A DNA stretch of 64,000 nt from Tetrahymena thermophila SB210 (Eukaryota; Ciliophora; Oligohymenophorea; Hymenostomatida; Tetrahymenidae): assembly GCF_000189635.1 (NCBI RefSeq), contig NW_002476052.1, forward strand, positions 187,784-251,783, read 5' to 3'. Of this stretch, positions 47,541-61,023 are shown one piece after another. The notes beneath the pieces are model-generated. The model ran no database searches. It saw only the letters and a list, made by a program, of their open reading frames with translations, and had not been told where the DNA came from. Made by a program: the position numbers and the translations under genes. Positions within the stretch are counted from its first letter, which is position 1. Every line of letters starts with the position of its first letter.

Positions 47541-48571
47541 TCAATCAATCTAAGTTAGCCAAAATATTTGTATTAAGTAAATTACTAAATAAAATTTTAT
47601 TTATTAATTTGTTTTTTGTGGGTAAAATTTGCATAATAAAGTGAAATAAATAAATTAATTTATTTTTAAATGTAAATGTGACTCAATAATTAGGAGTTAA
47701 ATACTTTAAATATTTAGCTTACATTAAATTATATTCCTGTCGAGGTATACATAATATCTTCAAAATTATTTATTATTTACACTTTTTACTAGCTATCAAG
47801 GAATGTTTTCATTGTATCATAAAGTGCCTTTCTCTAATTTTGGTTAGTTAAATTAGTGAGCTACTCAATACCAATATTGAATGAGTAAACGTTTTAATCT
47901 AAATTTTGCTTAGTGCTTGGCAAAGATAATTCAAACTAATTTTCATTTTCTAAAGACTATAAAGAACCTTCATGATTTAAGAATCCCTTTTGATTTCTTA
48001 AGATATGCAAATATCCTTGCTCTTTATAGCTAGCGCTCTTATTAGAAAATTATAATTAAGGTAAAGGTGAGTTAATAAAACTATAGCTGCCAATATTGGG
48101 TTATCCTTATACACCAGATAAGTTTTTCTTTAATTATAATGGAGAATTCTCTATTTATTGCTTATAGTTTTAGTATTGTTACTTTTTCTCTCCTTAATTT
48201 TAGTTTGATGCTTCATTGTATGTTTGATCATTATCTAGTTTTTGATCAAATTAATTTTCAAATGATCCATTTTTCGTTTTTGGCTTGTTTTATTGTTCAC
48301 CAATAAAATTATTTTCTATGCATTCATCATTCTTAAAAGTTTCATCGTCTTCTTTACTTTAATTTTCATTCGGAGCTAATATATTACTAATATCCAAAAT
48401 AGATTCTAAAGTCATTGAATTCTATTATTTTGCTTTATCAGGTTCTTCACTTTCTAAAAGCTAATTCCATGGATCGTTTTCATCAGCTTTTTTATTGCTT
48501 TTCCCCTCTGCTTTACTTGTTTAAGATGGGATTGTTTCTTAACCAAGATCTTCCTTTTCCTGTTCTTTCAT
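47541..48571 (-). CDS. Gln/Asn-rich protein, unknown
   Basis: Minus-strand model: exon 48571-47723 (283 codons) plus a tiny last exon 47549-47541 after a 173-base GT-AG intron, 285 residues. It starts MKEQEKEDLGQETIPSQTSK and is rich in Gln, Asn, Ser and acidic residues. Motif-like parts are ADENDPWNQLLESEEPDKAK, MTLESILDISNILAPNEN and a more ordered C-terminal segment (NVYSFNIGIEQLTNLTNQNQ, then KALYDTMKTFLDSQQK). No spans, no catalytic motifs. The small last exon is inferred, because without it the frame runs on for hundreds of bases of AT-rich DNA. Probably largely disordered; role unknown. Confidence 0.6.
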
Positions 48572-50675
48572 AATTAGGCTTTATATTTGGCTACCTTAAA
48601 AGCAATCAATTTATTTTATAAGCTTTTAATTAAATTACAAATTAATTGATATTTCAATATTTGTTTATACTGATAAGAAATTGATTGAATAATTTATTTA
48701 TTTCTAGTAGTATTTGCTTAACATTTAATTTATTTTGATTTCCTAGATTATTCAAATGGAAACAAAAATAGATTATCAAAGAAAATCTTTTAATAGCATA
48801 AAAAAAAAACATGATATTATTTAATCTACTAATAAATAATTTAGCATAAGGTCATTTTAAAAATGATTTGTACTATGAAAAATATCAAAAATATTTAAAA
48901 TTTAAAAAAAAAGGATAACAAACTATAAAAATTATTCATAATTCAATTATATATTGTTTAACCTAATAAAAAAGTAAAATTAATTAAGTATTTATAAAAC
49001 CAGCTGACCAGTTATAGAATGAGCTGTCTATTCCTTCTTTATAATAAGTAAATATAAATAAATAAAAAAAAGATTTATTTTTATTTGAGGTGTATTCAAT
49101 TATTTTTAATTATAATTTTAGATTTTTTAATTACAATATTTGTCTTGTAAATTTTAAAATTGTAATTTATTAATGATTAAGTAGAATAATTTAATTTAGA
49201 AATATAAATAATATATATCGAAGAGAATAAAATGAGTAATTAAATGTACTACATAGATACAAATAATCAATCGAATATATATTATCAAAATTATTTTAAT
49301 TAATATTACGATCATTTATTAATTTTATTTAATATTTGTTTTTACAAAAGATAACCTGTTTACATAAATAGCTTACAGTAATAAATTTTAATCAAGCAAA
49401 ATTTATTAAATCTATAAATTATAAAGTATAATCACAACATTGGTGATCACTCAAATTTATTTCAATATTATATTAATGTATGGAGTTATCAATATAACAA
49501 ATAGTATCAAATACTATCAAAAGGATATTTTAACTCATATTACTTATTTTTATTAGTTTAGTATCATATTTGTTCATATATAAGATAATCTGATTACATA
49601 AAAAACTTACAGTAATACATTCTAAACATAAAAATATTAATTAAGTAAAGTTCTGAAAATAAATCATCAAAATGTTCAAATCTAAAATTTATTAATAAGT
49701 AAGTGCAATAATTAAATTTATTTGAATTACAAATAATACATGCCAATAAGTAAAATAAGTTTTACAAAGAAATAATAATTTTTAATGTACTAAATAATAA
49801 CAAGTAATAAAAGACTATCAAAATAATTTTTTAGTTTTTATTCTTTTTTATTAATTTAATATCATATCATTAGTATTAAAGATCATATTTTTAAAGTAAG
49901 AATTTACAGTAATATATTCTAACCATATAAATAAATTTATAAATTATTATATAAATACATAAAAATAGAATGTATGCACTATAATGAAGATAAAACTAAT
50001 TTTTAATACACACATAAGATTTATTATTGTTAATGCTTATTAATAAATAAAAATAATTATAAGAAAACTGGTTATCAAGTATTGATACATTTATTCAAAA
50101 TTTTATGAAGTTTGCTAATATCAATTAATTACTTAATATAAAAGAAAAATAAATTTATTGAATATTTGACGAAATTAAAAATAAAAATTATTTACAAAAT
50201 ATTAACAAATAAATTTACTTTATTTTAAATGAATTTTTTTACTAATTAAAACTTCAAAATTTATATATTATTTTTAAACAATTTAATTACTAAGAATCTG
50301 ATAAAACTAAATATTAATATTTTAAATATAATTTAACACAAAGTTTAATTTAAATTTTTATAGAAAATATCAATTTTAGAAGATGAGCAGATAACTAATA
50401 AGTGAAGTTAGGTATGAGTGAATATGTATGGATGTACGATTGTATGTAAGTATAAATATATGTAAGCTTCAATAATTAATTATATTGGATAACTTAAAGA
50501 TTTTGTATATAGTTAATAGTATGGACAATTAGATGTGATAATTCTTATTTTTGAAAGTGTTTTTCTTTTATTTAATGTAATTAAATAGCTCTCTTACTTT
50601 ATTAATTATATTATTTTAATTTTATTATTCACTATGTAAAAAGAGAAACTTTTCTTTTACTCATATTTTATATTT
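48572..50675. other. Intergenic, very AT-rich
   Basis: No gene seen. It contains the degenerate repeat at 49,225-49,950. Short TGTATG runs near 50,420-50,465. Confidence 0.6.
49225..49950. repeat. Degenerate tandem repeat, unit about 230-290 bases
   Basis: The string CTTACAGTAATA or TTTACAGTAATATATTCTAA recurs at about 49,371, 49,608 and 49,903. Each time it is preceded by a TTTAATATCATAT-like stretch and AAGATAA/AAGATCA, and followed by an ATTTATAAATTAT-like tail. Units are strongly diverged, so this is old. Confidence 0.5.
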
Positions 50676-53600
50676 TCAGTTAGTTGACTTCTTTTAATTT
50701 ATAGTTTATTTATACAGGTTAAAAATTAATGGATTGTCTGCAGAACTATTCAAGTCATTGCTTTTTTAACCATTTAGTTAGTATTGTTGGTTTTAAGATT
50801 TTATAAAATTATTAGATCTTTATGATTAAATTTATTAGTATAAAGTAGGCTTTTGCTACATAGATTCTTATTAAATATTTTCTTTTCCGTTTTCTAATTA
50901 GCCATTTGTTATTGTGGCAAGCTTGTCTTTTGATTTATCACGATCTGGCTTTTATTGTTTATTTGTCTGGCCTTTCTAATCCTATTCATCTTAACTCTAA
51001 GATGATTAATGAGTTGATTATTGCTCTTCTTAAGAATTATTCATATTATCTTACTATCTTTCTTTGATTCTCTGCTTTCTATTTAACGATAAAGAAAATT
51101 CCTATGTTAATTTTAGTATTTAAAAAATAATATTTACTTTTATTTCAGTAGAACCTCATATTTTTATAACTTTCCTGAAATGAGTTGTAACTCATCAACA
51201 TATTCCTGCATTGTTTTATTGTATAATATTTTCATTGCCTAAAAGCATAGCTAAGCTTCTTATAAGTCTTAAATATATAAATAGTTTGATGATTCATCCA
51301 AATATTTTCCCACTTTTTGTCTTACATATTATGCAGTTTATCCATCTACCTCATCGAAATCGACCTATTCAGAAGAAGTAATTGGTCTTTAAGATCCATT
51401 TTTTTCATAATCCTCTAATCTCCTAATTTATTCAATTATAATATTTCATTTAAAAATACAATAAATTATCTCAAAAAATTTAAAATAATTATTTTATCAT
51501 CAAAATATAATGATTTTAAGTAATACCTCTGCAGTTACTAGTTTTCTATTTGGAGTTATTTGTATGCTTTGTATATATCAAACTTTTAATTTTTTGAAAC
51601 CTTTTAAATAAAAATAATAATTATTATTAGACTTAATTAAGATTAATTTGTTTTTTAATTTACTTCGTTTTCAATTTAGCCAACTCTTTAGGAGAACCTT
51701 AATGTAGATATTGTTTCATCATAATTTTCTAAATCGCTGCTTACGTTAGCAATCATAACAGTCATACAATTACCTCCAAGACTGTCTTTTAAAACAGTTG
51801 TCATAATAGAGTTTCTATATGGAATATGGATTCTAACTCCTTTTTTCATTTGATCATTCAAAGCGACAATGACCTTTTTATAATAAATTGAATAAAATTT
51901 CAAATTAAATAACTGATTAGTTTACTTGTTCTAAGAAACTTAGAGATTTGTTAATATGTTTAGCTTCATTAAGAAGTGTGCCTTCTACTTAGCTTTTAGA
52001 AATACGTTCAGAACCAGCTAAATCAACTAAATGTAACTTTGAAAGATATTAATCACCAGTTGCCTTTTCAGTTGCTTTATTAAATTTATGTATTCAATCT
52101 AAATATATTTATTGATAATAAATATTATTTTACCTTCTAAGTTAATTGTAAAAACACAATGCGAACGTGAGGAATTGTAATTAATGGGAGTTGAGCTCAT
52201 CTATTTTTATTTAAAAAGAATATTTGTGGAAATTGATCATATGAGTCCAGTATGTTTTATGTTTAAATTAATTGATAGGATTATTATTATTAGTGTTGCT
52301 TATTCAAATTAAATCTAAACAGATCATAATAATATTTCATTCTAAATCTACTTGTTTAAATCTTGCATTAAAGATCAGAATTAATAAAAGCGTTTGCATA
52401 AAATTAAGGAAAATACTTGTAAGATAAATAAAATAATTGAAATTAAGAACTAATCTAAATTTGTAGTTAGTTTTGATTTATCTAATTTATATTTTTTAGT
52501 TTTATTCGTTTAATTTAATGATCAAAGTTATAAATAAGTCTTTAAACTAATTATCAATTTACCTTTTTGATGAAATTGCCTGTAATCATTTTATCAAAAC
52601 CTTCTTATTCATTCTAAATGGGATGAATTGTGATATTTTTTAGATGAATGTTACCTTCATCATCCCATTAAAACTAAACCTTGTTCCAATTTTCTGGAGG
52701 TTCCTCTAAATGAGTAGAGTCCAAAAGATCATATGCATTATCGTTATATATTTCCATATAAGATATAAAGACTTTACAATCAAACCCTTTCTTTTGGTCT
52801 ATTTCATCAAAAACTCCGCTAATAACTCTTGGGATTATACCTCTAAATTACCACTATTGTTACTCTATCAAATTTATTTTACAAAAAGAAGTTAAATTTT
52901 CTAAATTATCAAATTATTCTCATTTTTAAATTTTATAATTTTATAGCTTAACTCACTTGCGTATTTTTTTTAATTTTTCAAGTCTTATTTAATTCTCATT
53001 TACAAAAATAACTAATTTTAATACCTGAACCACTCATCGTGTATGTTTTACCACTTCCTGTTTATCCGTATGCAAATATAGTGCCGTTGTATCCACTTAT
53101 AAAGCTTTTAATATATAAAATGATATTATCATGTTTGTTTCACATTTATATGGAGTAGAAATTAAAATCTACAAAATATATTGAACTATTCTAATTAAAT
53201 AAAAGCATCAATTTATAATATTTTTACTTTTAAAGTACGGGATATGCTACTTTTTCATACACTTCTTCCTATCCTGCATCTTGATCAAGGATATCCTTGA
53301 ATGAAAACTATGTTTATTCCTAAATTTTTTAATATAAAACATATTTAAGTTGATAGCCAGTTATTTATTATTGATGCTAAAAAAAGATAATAAAGCTAAT
53401 AAAAGAAATTTATAAAGAATTACTCTGAAATTCAAAGAATAATAGCCAGATGTTTATAGAGGTCTGTTAAGTATAGTCAATTAATTATTATCTTCACTCA
53501 TCTCATACTAAATCACGTTTCCTGATTAGCTTTTAATAACAAATAAAAGATATATATATATATTTTATGAATGAATACATGATTAATTCTATTTATATTA

Positions 53601-53777
53601 AATTTTCTTTTATGCTTGCTGCTTAGTTATGCAATTTAAATGTCATAAAACAAAATAAGAATGAATAATGGCTGGCAAACTGAATAAGAAATGCTGCTCA
53701 ATCTAAATAATGTCTATTTACTTTGGTTTTATTCTCACATAAACCTAAAGCTGTGATTTCTCTTTTTGATTATACAT
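50676..53777 (-). CDS. Kinesin-9 family motor, KIF6-like
   Basis: Eleven minus-strand exons: 53777-53722, 53529-53424, 53319-53228, 53104-53025, 52864-52563, 52200-52134, 52074-51926, 51873-51664, 51600-51527, 51422-51138 and 51078-50676; 607 residues, all phases consistent. The motor domain starts at the N-terminus (QLQVYVRIKP). It has P-loop GQTGSGKT (98-105), switch I NSSRSH (221-226) and switch [11 protein letters not shown] (250-258), then [36 protein letters not shown] and [52 protein letters not shown] and [10 protein letters not shown] match the KIF6 branch, whose members work in motile cilia. The tail is short, Gln-rich and only weakly coiled-coil. ATPase and microtubule-binding motifs are intact. 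Confidence 0.92.
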
Positions 53778-54978
53778 GTTACCCTATTTATTAAATTACT
53801 TTGCTCTTGAATTAATTTGTAAAAAATTATTGCAATATATTACTGAAATTAATTAGTATTTGTTTAAGTTAGTGTGTTAAATTTCTTTTTATTTATAAAA
53901 TATAATAGCGAACAGGTATTAATTTAATTTAATTAATATTATTCATTCATTATCGATTATCTCACAATTTTATTTTGTTTATCTAATTTCTTAATCTAAG
54001 TCATTCATTCATTGAATATTTTTTAATTTAATATTAATTTTCATAATTTTACTAATATATTTTGTTTGTTTGTTTGATCCTTTCTTTTTTATTTTTCATT
54101 CGCATTCAAATTACTTATTCATTCAAATAATAAATATAAGATATACAATAAATAAATGAATGAATATATTAACTATCTCATATTTCTCCATTAATTTGAG
54201 TTAAAATAAATCAGATTAATTAATCCTAACAACATATGTATTAGCATTCCGCTCATACGAAATATAATATAAGAAAATAAACCTGAATAAATGTTCATTA
54301 TTAGTTGTTTTATTTATGGTTATAAATTCATTCAACCAAATTTTAAGATTTAAATTCCATTTTAATGCTCTAAATTCTTTATTTAGATTTATATGATATA
54401 AATTTCATTTTATAACCCACAAATATTTATTAATTATAAGATTTATTTACAAATGTAAATTTATGTAATCTTCCAAAATTTTATTTACTGTTAAATAATA
54501 ATTACATGTTCTTAATTCTTAATTTTATTTATTAAACACATTATTCAGAAGTTTATTCAGTAAAATCTGCTGAAATTAACTACTGATAAAAGATTAAATT
54601 TACAGTTTTTTAATGGATTTTATTTTAAATTATTTGATTTTTTAAATATTTAATAATTGAATATTTTATAGACTTTTCTGATTGATCAAACAAAAATTTT
54701 GTTTGAATTATCAACAACGATAAAATTAATCCATTAATGATGTGGAATTTGATACATTAACCTTTAAATAGTTTTGAACAAAATTCATTAAATAAATAAA
54801 TTCAATTTACTATTTATAGAAAGGCAAAATTTAAACGTATTTTTATATAATAAAATAAAATGAATTAATGAATGAATGAACTTATTAAGGCAATTCTGCT
54901 TTAAAAAAATACTAAGTGTATAATGCATAATATACATATGAATTTAATTAAGTTAAAAGAGTAATTTTATTAAGATTT
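53778..54978. other. Intergenic, AT-rich
   Basis: No gene seen between the kinesin start and the carrier stop (both minus strand). Only A/T runs and short TTCATTCA repeats. Confidence 0.6.
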
Positions 54979-56748
54979 TCAATGGGCTTTTTTGGTGAAA
55001 GTGTGATGGAGGAAATCTTGGACTAAGAGGGCCTTTATATTTTAGATTAAAAGAGTTTAAAAAATGATTATAAATTGGGAAAATAATTTGGTACAGTAAT
55101 AGCGTGAGGTGAGACTCTGAAAATATAAGTAGGGAGACCAATCCATAAACCAGTAATACCTTCGGTGGCAACAGTCTAATTTGTTTTAGAATAAATTATT
55201 TAGAATAAAGATTTTGAATGCTTTTTTTTGTTAATTTCTTACTCTTCCCATGCAGTCAAATATATTCTTGTAAGGGAATTTGCCATCAGGACCAGCCTTC
55301 ATACCTTGGAGCTTAGTTTTGGCATTATCGAAGGGTAAAGACAAAGTGGAGCAGACAACACCAGCACAGGCAGAGGCACTTAAGTTATTTGAAAAGAATT
55401 TTAAGTTATTTTTATATAAATTTGTATTTTAATTACGTGACTTAGGTAGACATGGTATCCTTGGTACCAGTGTATTCATTAATCATTTCCTTAATTTAGT
55501 CATAGGTGGTTAACATACCCATATTCATCTATTAAAAAAATAGTTTTAGTAAATTATTTTATGTGATAACAATTAATTGTTAATTACAGAAATAGCTCTG
55601 CAAATAGTGGGAATAGAACCTCTCCAGAGAGATAAAATACCTTCTTCTCTAACCATTCTGGTCAAGGCATCACCAACATGCTTGTAGTTTCTTCTTTACT
55701 CAGGGGGTAAAAGGGAGTCACGTTGGCATCTAACCAAGGAGACATCAGCAGGGTTACCAACTAAGCAACCAACGAAACCAGAGAAAGAAGAGAATAAAGC
55801 CTTTTCACCGAAAGTCAAATTACCTTTTTATAGATATTTTTAGAATTAATTAATTAATATTTTAATGCTTCTTTTTTTAATTAATTAATTAAATGCTTTC
55901 ATATTCGTTACTATGCTATTTTTTTATTTATTTATTTATAAACTAAAGAAAGATATTTATTTATTTTAATTCTTAAAAACTGCTTTTTAAAAAAATCGAT
56001 TTATTACGTTTGTGTTTGGCCTTGTGGCTATCAGAAAGATATCTGAAGAGACCAAGACGGGCTGTTCCGTAAGTAATTTGTCTGAGTAAGGCAGCATCCA
56101 AACTATTTTGTTTAAAAAAGACATTTTAAAATGAGAAATTCTTTCTTTTTTTCTTTTTCTAGATGTTTATGATTGCAATAAATAGTCGAGTAATGGCTGA
56201 CAAAAAATGAAAAAAATATAAGAAATTCTTATTAATTTAAACAATTAACAACAGCCAAAGAAAGAAGAATTGTTGGAGGTGTATGCTAAATTGGTAAAAA
56301 TTTGTTTAACTAAGCCTTAGAAATAAAAAGGCAAGTTTTCAAACTGCAATTAACATTGTAATGGAAAATTTTTGATAGAATATTAAAAGAATAACAAAAT
56401 AATATTTGATTTCTCTTAATAATTTAACTATTTATCAAGGAAATAAAAGGCCATTTTTTTAAGGTGGTTGGTTGCAGATCATAGATAAGTAATTGCTAAG
56501 ATGATTGAAAGATAAATGATTAATTACCCCTTGTATAAACCTCTGACACCTTCATGTTTAATGACTCTTTGGGCAACCTAGAAAGGGTTGGTAGAGAGGG
56601 CACCAGGGCCTCCCTTGGCATTAGTTTCACCAATAACTTAAATTTAGACCTTGACTGTGTCGATGGGTTGAATGACACTGGTGGCAACGCAACCAGAAAT
56701 ACCACCGAATAAGAAAGGCTTAATAACGTCGAATAAATCTCCTCCCAT
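54979..56748 (-). CDS. Mitochondrial carrier, oxoglutarate/malate type (SLC25A11-like)
   Basis: Seven minus-strand exons: 56748-56528, 56102-56008, 55823-55588, 55528-55437, 55378-55243, 55175-55095 and 55032-54979 (borders of the sixth exon good to one base); 304 residues, the usual carrier length. All three carrier signatures are present: QPIDTVK (27-33), NPADVSLVR (129-137) and LPFDNAK (229-235). Further matches to the oxoglutarate/malate carrier are LLRQITYGTARLGLF, LLPPEQRRNYKHVGDALTRM, VREEGILSLWRGSIPT and RVSPHAIT. These proteins exchange dicarboxylates across the mitochondrial inner membrane for the malate-aspartate shuttle. The codons are C-rich like those of the ABCG gene, suggesting strong expression. 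The first intron (425 bases) is the longest. Close relatives (dicarboxylate carriers) cannot be excluded. Confidence 0.92.
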
Positions 56749-59550
56749 GTTTTTTAAATATCTAAATGAAATTTTGCTTTTATTAGTTTTATTAATTAAT
56801 TATAAATTTTTTAATTTTAAAATAGTTTGATAGATAAATTGATAGATATCTTTTGAATATTTATTTATTTAATGTAATACTTAAGTTTATGATTGCTACT
56901 TAACAAACATACATACAAACAAATTAATTTTTCTGTCGTCTTAATGAGGCATTTCTCCTACTTAAAACAAAATGATAGTATTTACTTGATTCAGATTTCG
57001 TAATATATGTTAAAATTTATTTCGATATCTAATACGCTATTTATTGCATTTGTTACGCACTATTTTTCTAAGATGACTTAATCCTCCTTAACAACCCTTC
57101 AATTTCAATTTATTCGTTTTTCAAAAAAACTTGGCTTCCTTAAACAACTACACTTAAAATATCTACTTTCCTTCAATATTTTTCCAATTTTTTCCACTTT
57201 TTTCTTTTTTCTTTTCTTTCACCAATATTATTTTCTATGTAAAAAGGCCTAATTCCCCTTTCAAATAATAGAAATTTCCCATAAATTAATTATTCGCTTA
57301 TAAATTATTGGCAAAATCTCGCTAATTTTACTCAAACCAATGCATAATCTAAATTATTTTTACAAATTATCTGATGGCATAATCTAAATATTATTTAAGG
57401 TTTCACATTGCGTATTATTTTTTTTATAAATATGTTTTACTAATAAATGCAGATAAATATTCTTTAACAAAATTTGCAAAATCAAGAAAAAATTATTGAT
57501 TAAAATCATCATAATTTTCTTAAAAGATTTTTTTTTAAAGGAAATTTCAATGACTAATTCTAAATTGTTTTTTATTTATAAATAATCTTAAATCAAATAT
57601 ATTTTTTATAATATTTTACATTTTTCAAATCTTTAAAAAATTCAATATTAACATAATTAAATAAAAATTTTCAATCAAGAATTTATTTAAATTTTAAAAA
57701 AAAACATTTATTTTAGAAATTAAAATTTATTTCAGTTTTAAAAAATATTTAAGATGGATGATTTTTTAAAATAAATTAGCTCATAAAATATATTTTTTAA
57801 TTTGAATTTTAAGCTATATTAAAAATATATTTTAAATGAAAAAGTAATAAAAAAAAAAATTAAATGAAATTTTAATTAATGATAAAAAATATTTTAATTT
57901 TTAAATATTTATATAATTTAGATAAATAAATATATAAATGTAAACCTAATAAATTTATTATAATTTTGAATTCATAATCAATGTTTAATTAGATTTATAT
58001 AAATTACTTAATTAAATAACAAAAAATATTATATAAAATAACTCAAATAAAATGTTTTAGCTATATAATGAAAGATCTCTAAGCAATATAAATATCTTTA
58101 ATTCAACTAGAAAGCTTATTATGCAAGCACTAAAAATATTCAACAAGCTGTACAATCCAAAATAAATGGTATCTAATATCATTTAAATATCTAACCCAAA
58201 ATAGAATTAAAATAAAAGAAACTTAATATTTATGAAGATATTTTTCAAGAAAATGCTTAAAACTTAAATGGAAAAAAATAAATTATTAATGTAAAATGAT
58301 AAATTTTAAATAAATTAAATAGTACTTTAAAATATGGCTAATTTATTACTATTTTAGGACCTTCTAATAATTATTTAATAAACTTTATTCATTAATTTTA
58401 GTTTTTTTATCAAATAACAAGTCAATTTTTTTAATTTTTAATTTGCCTTGTCATACTCATTTAATTAATAAAAGTATTCTAATCTTAATTCTACTTAATA
58501 TTTTTTACTCTATTTAATTTAGGTACAGAAAAAAATACATAGTCTAATTAATTGTTGGAAGACTGTAGATAAAAATATGAAAATTTCTGGTAGTTTATTA
58601 CTGAAAATCCAAGAAGTCACTGAAATCGAGGACTAATAAAATTAAATAGCATGTGAAATACAAAATGATATTCTTCTCTCCTCTTATTTGTAAATTTATT
58701 TTCAAAAATGTATCCATATAAATTTATTTATTGTAAATTTTTAATGGAATTTTATAAAACCTTCGTTAGAAAAATCAAAAACAATTTCCTTCATAAATAA
58801 ACATAAAATGAAGATATTTATTTGTTTTAATATTATTCATATATTAAGTATGGACAATGATAAATACTGTAAAATTGTGTTTATCATATTTTATTATCAT
58901 CATTTCTAAAATTAAGTTTATAAATTTTTATTCACTGTAAGTTAAGTTATTTAAAATAAATAGTTTTTTGTAATTAATTTTTTTTGGGTATTTAAAGGTT
59001 AATTAATTAAATTTTATTTGCAATATTAAGATAAAATACAGTTAAATACTATGAAAGCACTTTAAATTACTAATTAAATTTACTTAATTGCTTTTAGAAG
59101 CTAATCAAAGAACTTATCATCTGTAAATATAATTGTTTAAATACCAAAATGTTAATTAAGTATGTTAATTAAAACTGATTCATTTTATCTTAGAATTTCA
59201 AAAATGATAGTTTCTAGTATTATTTTTATTTGAAAGGAAATATTTGTAAGTAATGAAAGTAAGTAAGTAAATTAAATGAAATTAGAATTATATTTTTTTA
59301 GGCAAAATTCAAGAAAAAAAATTAACTAGTGAATAATTAAATATCTTTTATTATAAATTTTGATTACTTATAAATTAATATATATATAGATAGATAGATA
59401 TATGATATACTTTTCAGCTACTGCCTGACTTTTTGATAAATTGAATTTTATGTAAAATTTCAATTTTAATTTCTAAAGAATTGCTGAATTTTGATAATAA
59501 GTATTTTTTTTTGATTAAAATAGTTCTAAAAAATTAATTAATTAATCAAA
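56749..59550. other. Gene-poor stretch between divergent genes
   Basis: 2.8 kb without a gene on either strand; it must hold the promoters of the carrier (minus) and of the gene at 59551 (plus). The part at 57,000-57,350 is less extreme in AT and richer in C on the plus strand, but carries no frame. A TAGA run lies at about 59,385-59,402. Confidence 0.6.
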
Positions 59551-61023
59551 ATGCCAAGGAAACCAAAGTATATCCCAAAAGATTATGAGAATGAGTAAAG
59601 AGTGATTGAATAAATAAAGAAAAAGAAAAGATTAAATTACATGGTAGTTGTTCCTATCAACTATAATTTTGTTAGCGAATATAAATTTTGCTTTTCTGGA
59701 GACTTGGTTATAAATTTAAAGTGGTTTAGTGAAAAGAATTTGCGATTAAGCGAAAGTTATGATCAGTCATTCAAAGGAATTAAACAACTAACAAATTTGA
59801 TTAATGAATAACTTATAGAGTGTGAATACTACTCAAAAGCATTTCAAGTCAACGATTATCAGCCTATAATATTTTCTCTTGAAAGTATTTCTTCTTAAAG
59901 TACTGAGTAATTAATCAATCGCCTTAAATAAGCACAAGAAAAGTGCTATTATTAGAAAATACTCGCAAATCAACTCTTTAAAAGAGGAATAAATTTATAG
60001 TAATGCTATGTTCAAGCGAAGCAAAAAGCGAATTAGATATTAAGTTAATTTAATACTTTAAACCTTCCAATTACTTATGCTATTTAGTAGTACAATCCTT
60101 AATTCAATTAACTAGAGAAAACTTATAATGGTGCAAATTATCAATTTTATAAGATATATACTGATCAAAGCAACTCAGTAGATAGAGTTCGTAACAAAAC
60201 AACTTCCTTTTACAATTCTATATCAGACATGTGTCTTCTCCAAGATCCATATACAATCGAAGATGATGCTAGAGAAATGGTTGTTACAACAGTAGATGGT
60301 GTTCTCATGAAAGTTCTTAACTTGCAGAAGAATATTTTTATTCTTCCATTTTATTTTTTCATATTAAAAATCAGAATTGTAATTTTTGATTCAGAAGATT
60401 TACAAAAGTTGAACCAATATCGAAAAACTAATGTACTTTAATTTCCTCTATAGCAAGGATTTGAAAAAGAAGAATTAATTTATTAAACAAAATCTTCGCA
60501 AGAACCTGATTACATTGATTACTCTCCAAATTACGATACAAAAGGATACTTCACAATTTAGCATTAATCCTATTTATAAAACTATTTACAGAAAAACTCT
60601 GATGACGAATCATATTCTGAAAACCTCATTTTACCTATTAAAAACTCAGAAAATTTGATAATAGTACAAAGCAAAAAATTCGAATCTATTTGGACAAATT
60701 CCTCAGAATCAAATTAGCAAGAAAATCTTCAAAAAAAATCTTCTAAAGTTTTAGATTTTAATAATTCTTTTAGAGTTGAGATGGCAAAACCATCTATCCA
60801 CGATGAAACTATTAGTGATTTGCAAATCGAATCTACTTAAGTCTTATTTAGCGAAACATAAAATAAATACTTTTATGACGTTGTTCCCATTCTTAAATAG
60901 ATTCCAAATAAAGAATACACGCAGCCCAATATATCTAATTAGAATGAAATGTAAAAATTCATCTCTAAATTCTATCCCAACGCTATCCTTTAAAATAAAG
61001 TTTTGAACTATCAAGTTGATTGA
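59551..61023 (+). CDS. Unknown protein, member 1 of a possible paralogous pair
   Basis: Single frame of 490 codons, ATG 59551, TGA 61021-61023. It starts MPRKPKYIPKDYENEQRVIE, with a basic stretch (EQIKKKKRLNYMVVVPINYN) and then EYKFCFSGDLVINLKWF. The middle is Gln-rich and helical (IKQLTNLINEQLIECEYYSK; EQLINRLKQAQEKCYYQKIL), followed by DDAREMVVTTVDGVLMKVLN and an acidic, Ser/Asn-rich C-terminal third. A hydrophobic patch at residues about 265-285 (NIFILPFYFFILKIRIVIF) could be buried strand sequence or a missed intron. No recognised domain. The next gene, at 62257, shares the start and overall plan, so the two may be old tandem duplicates. Confidence 0.7.
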
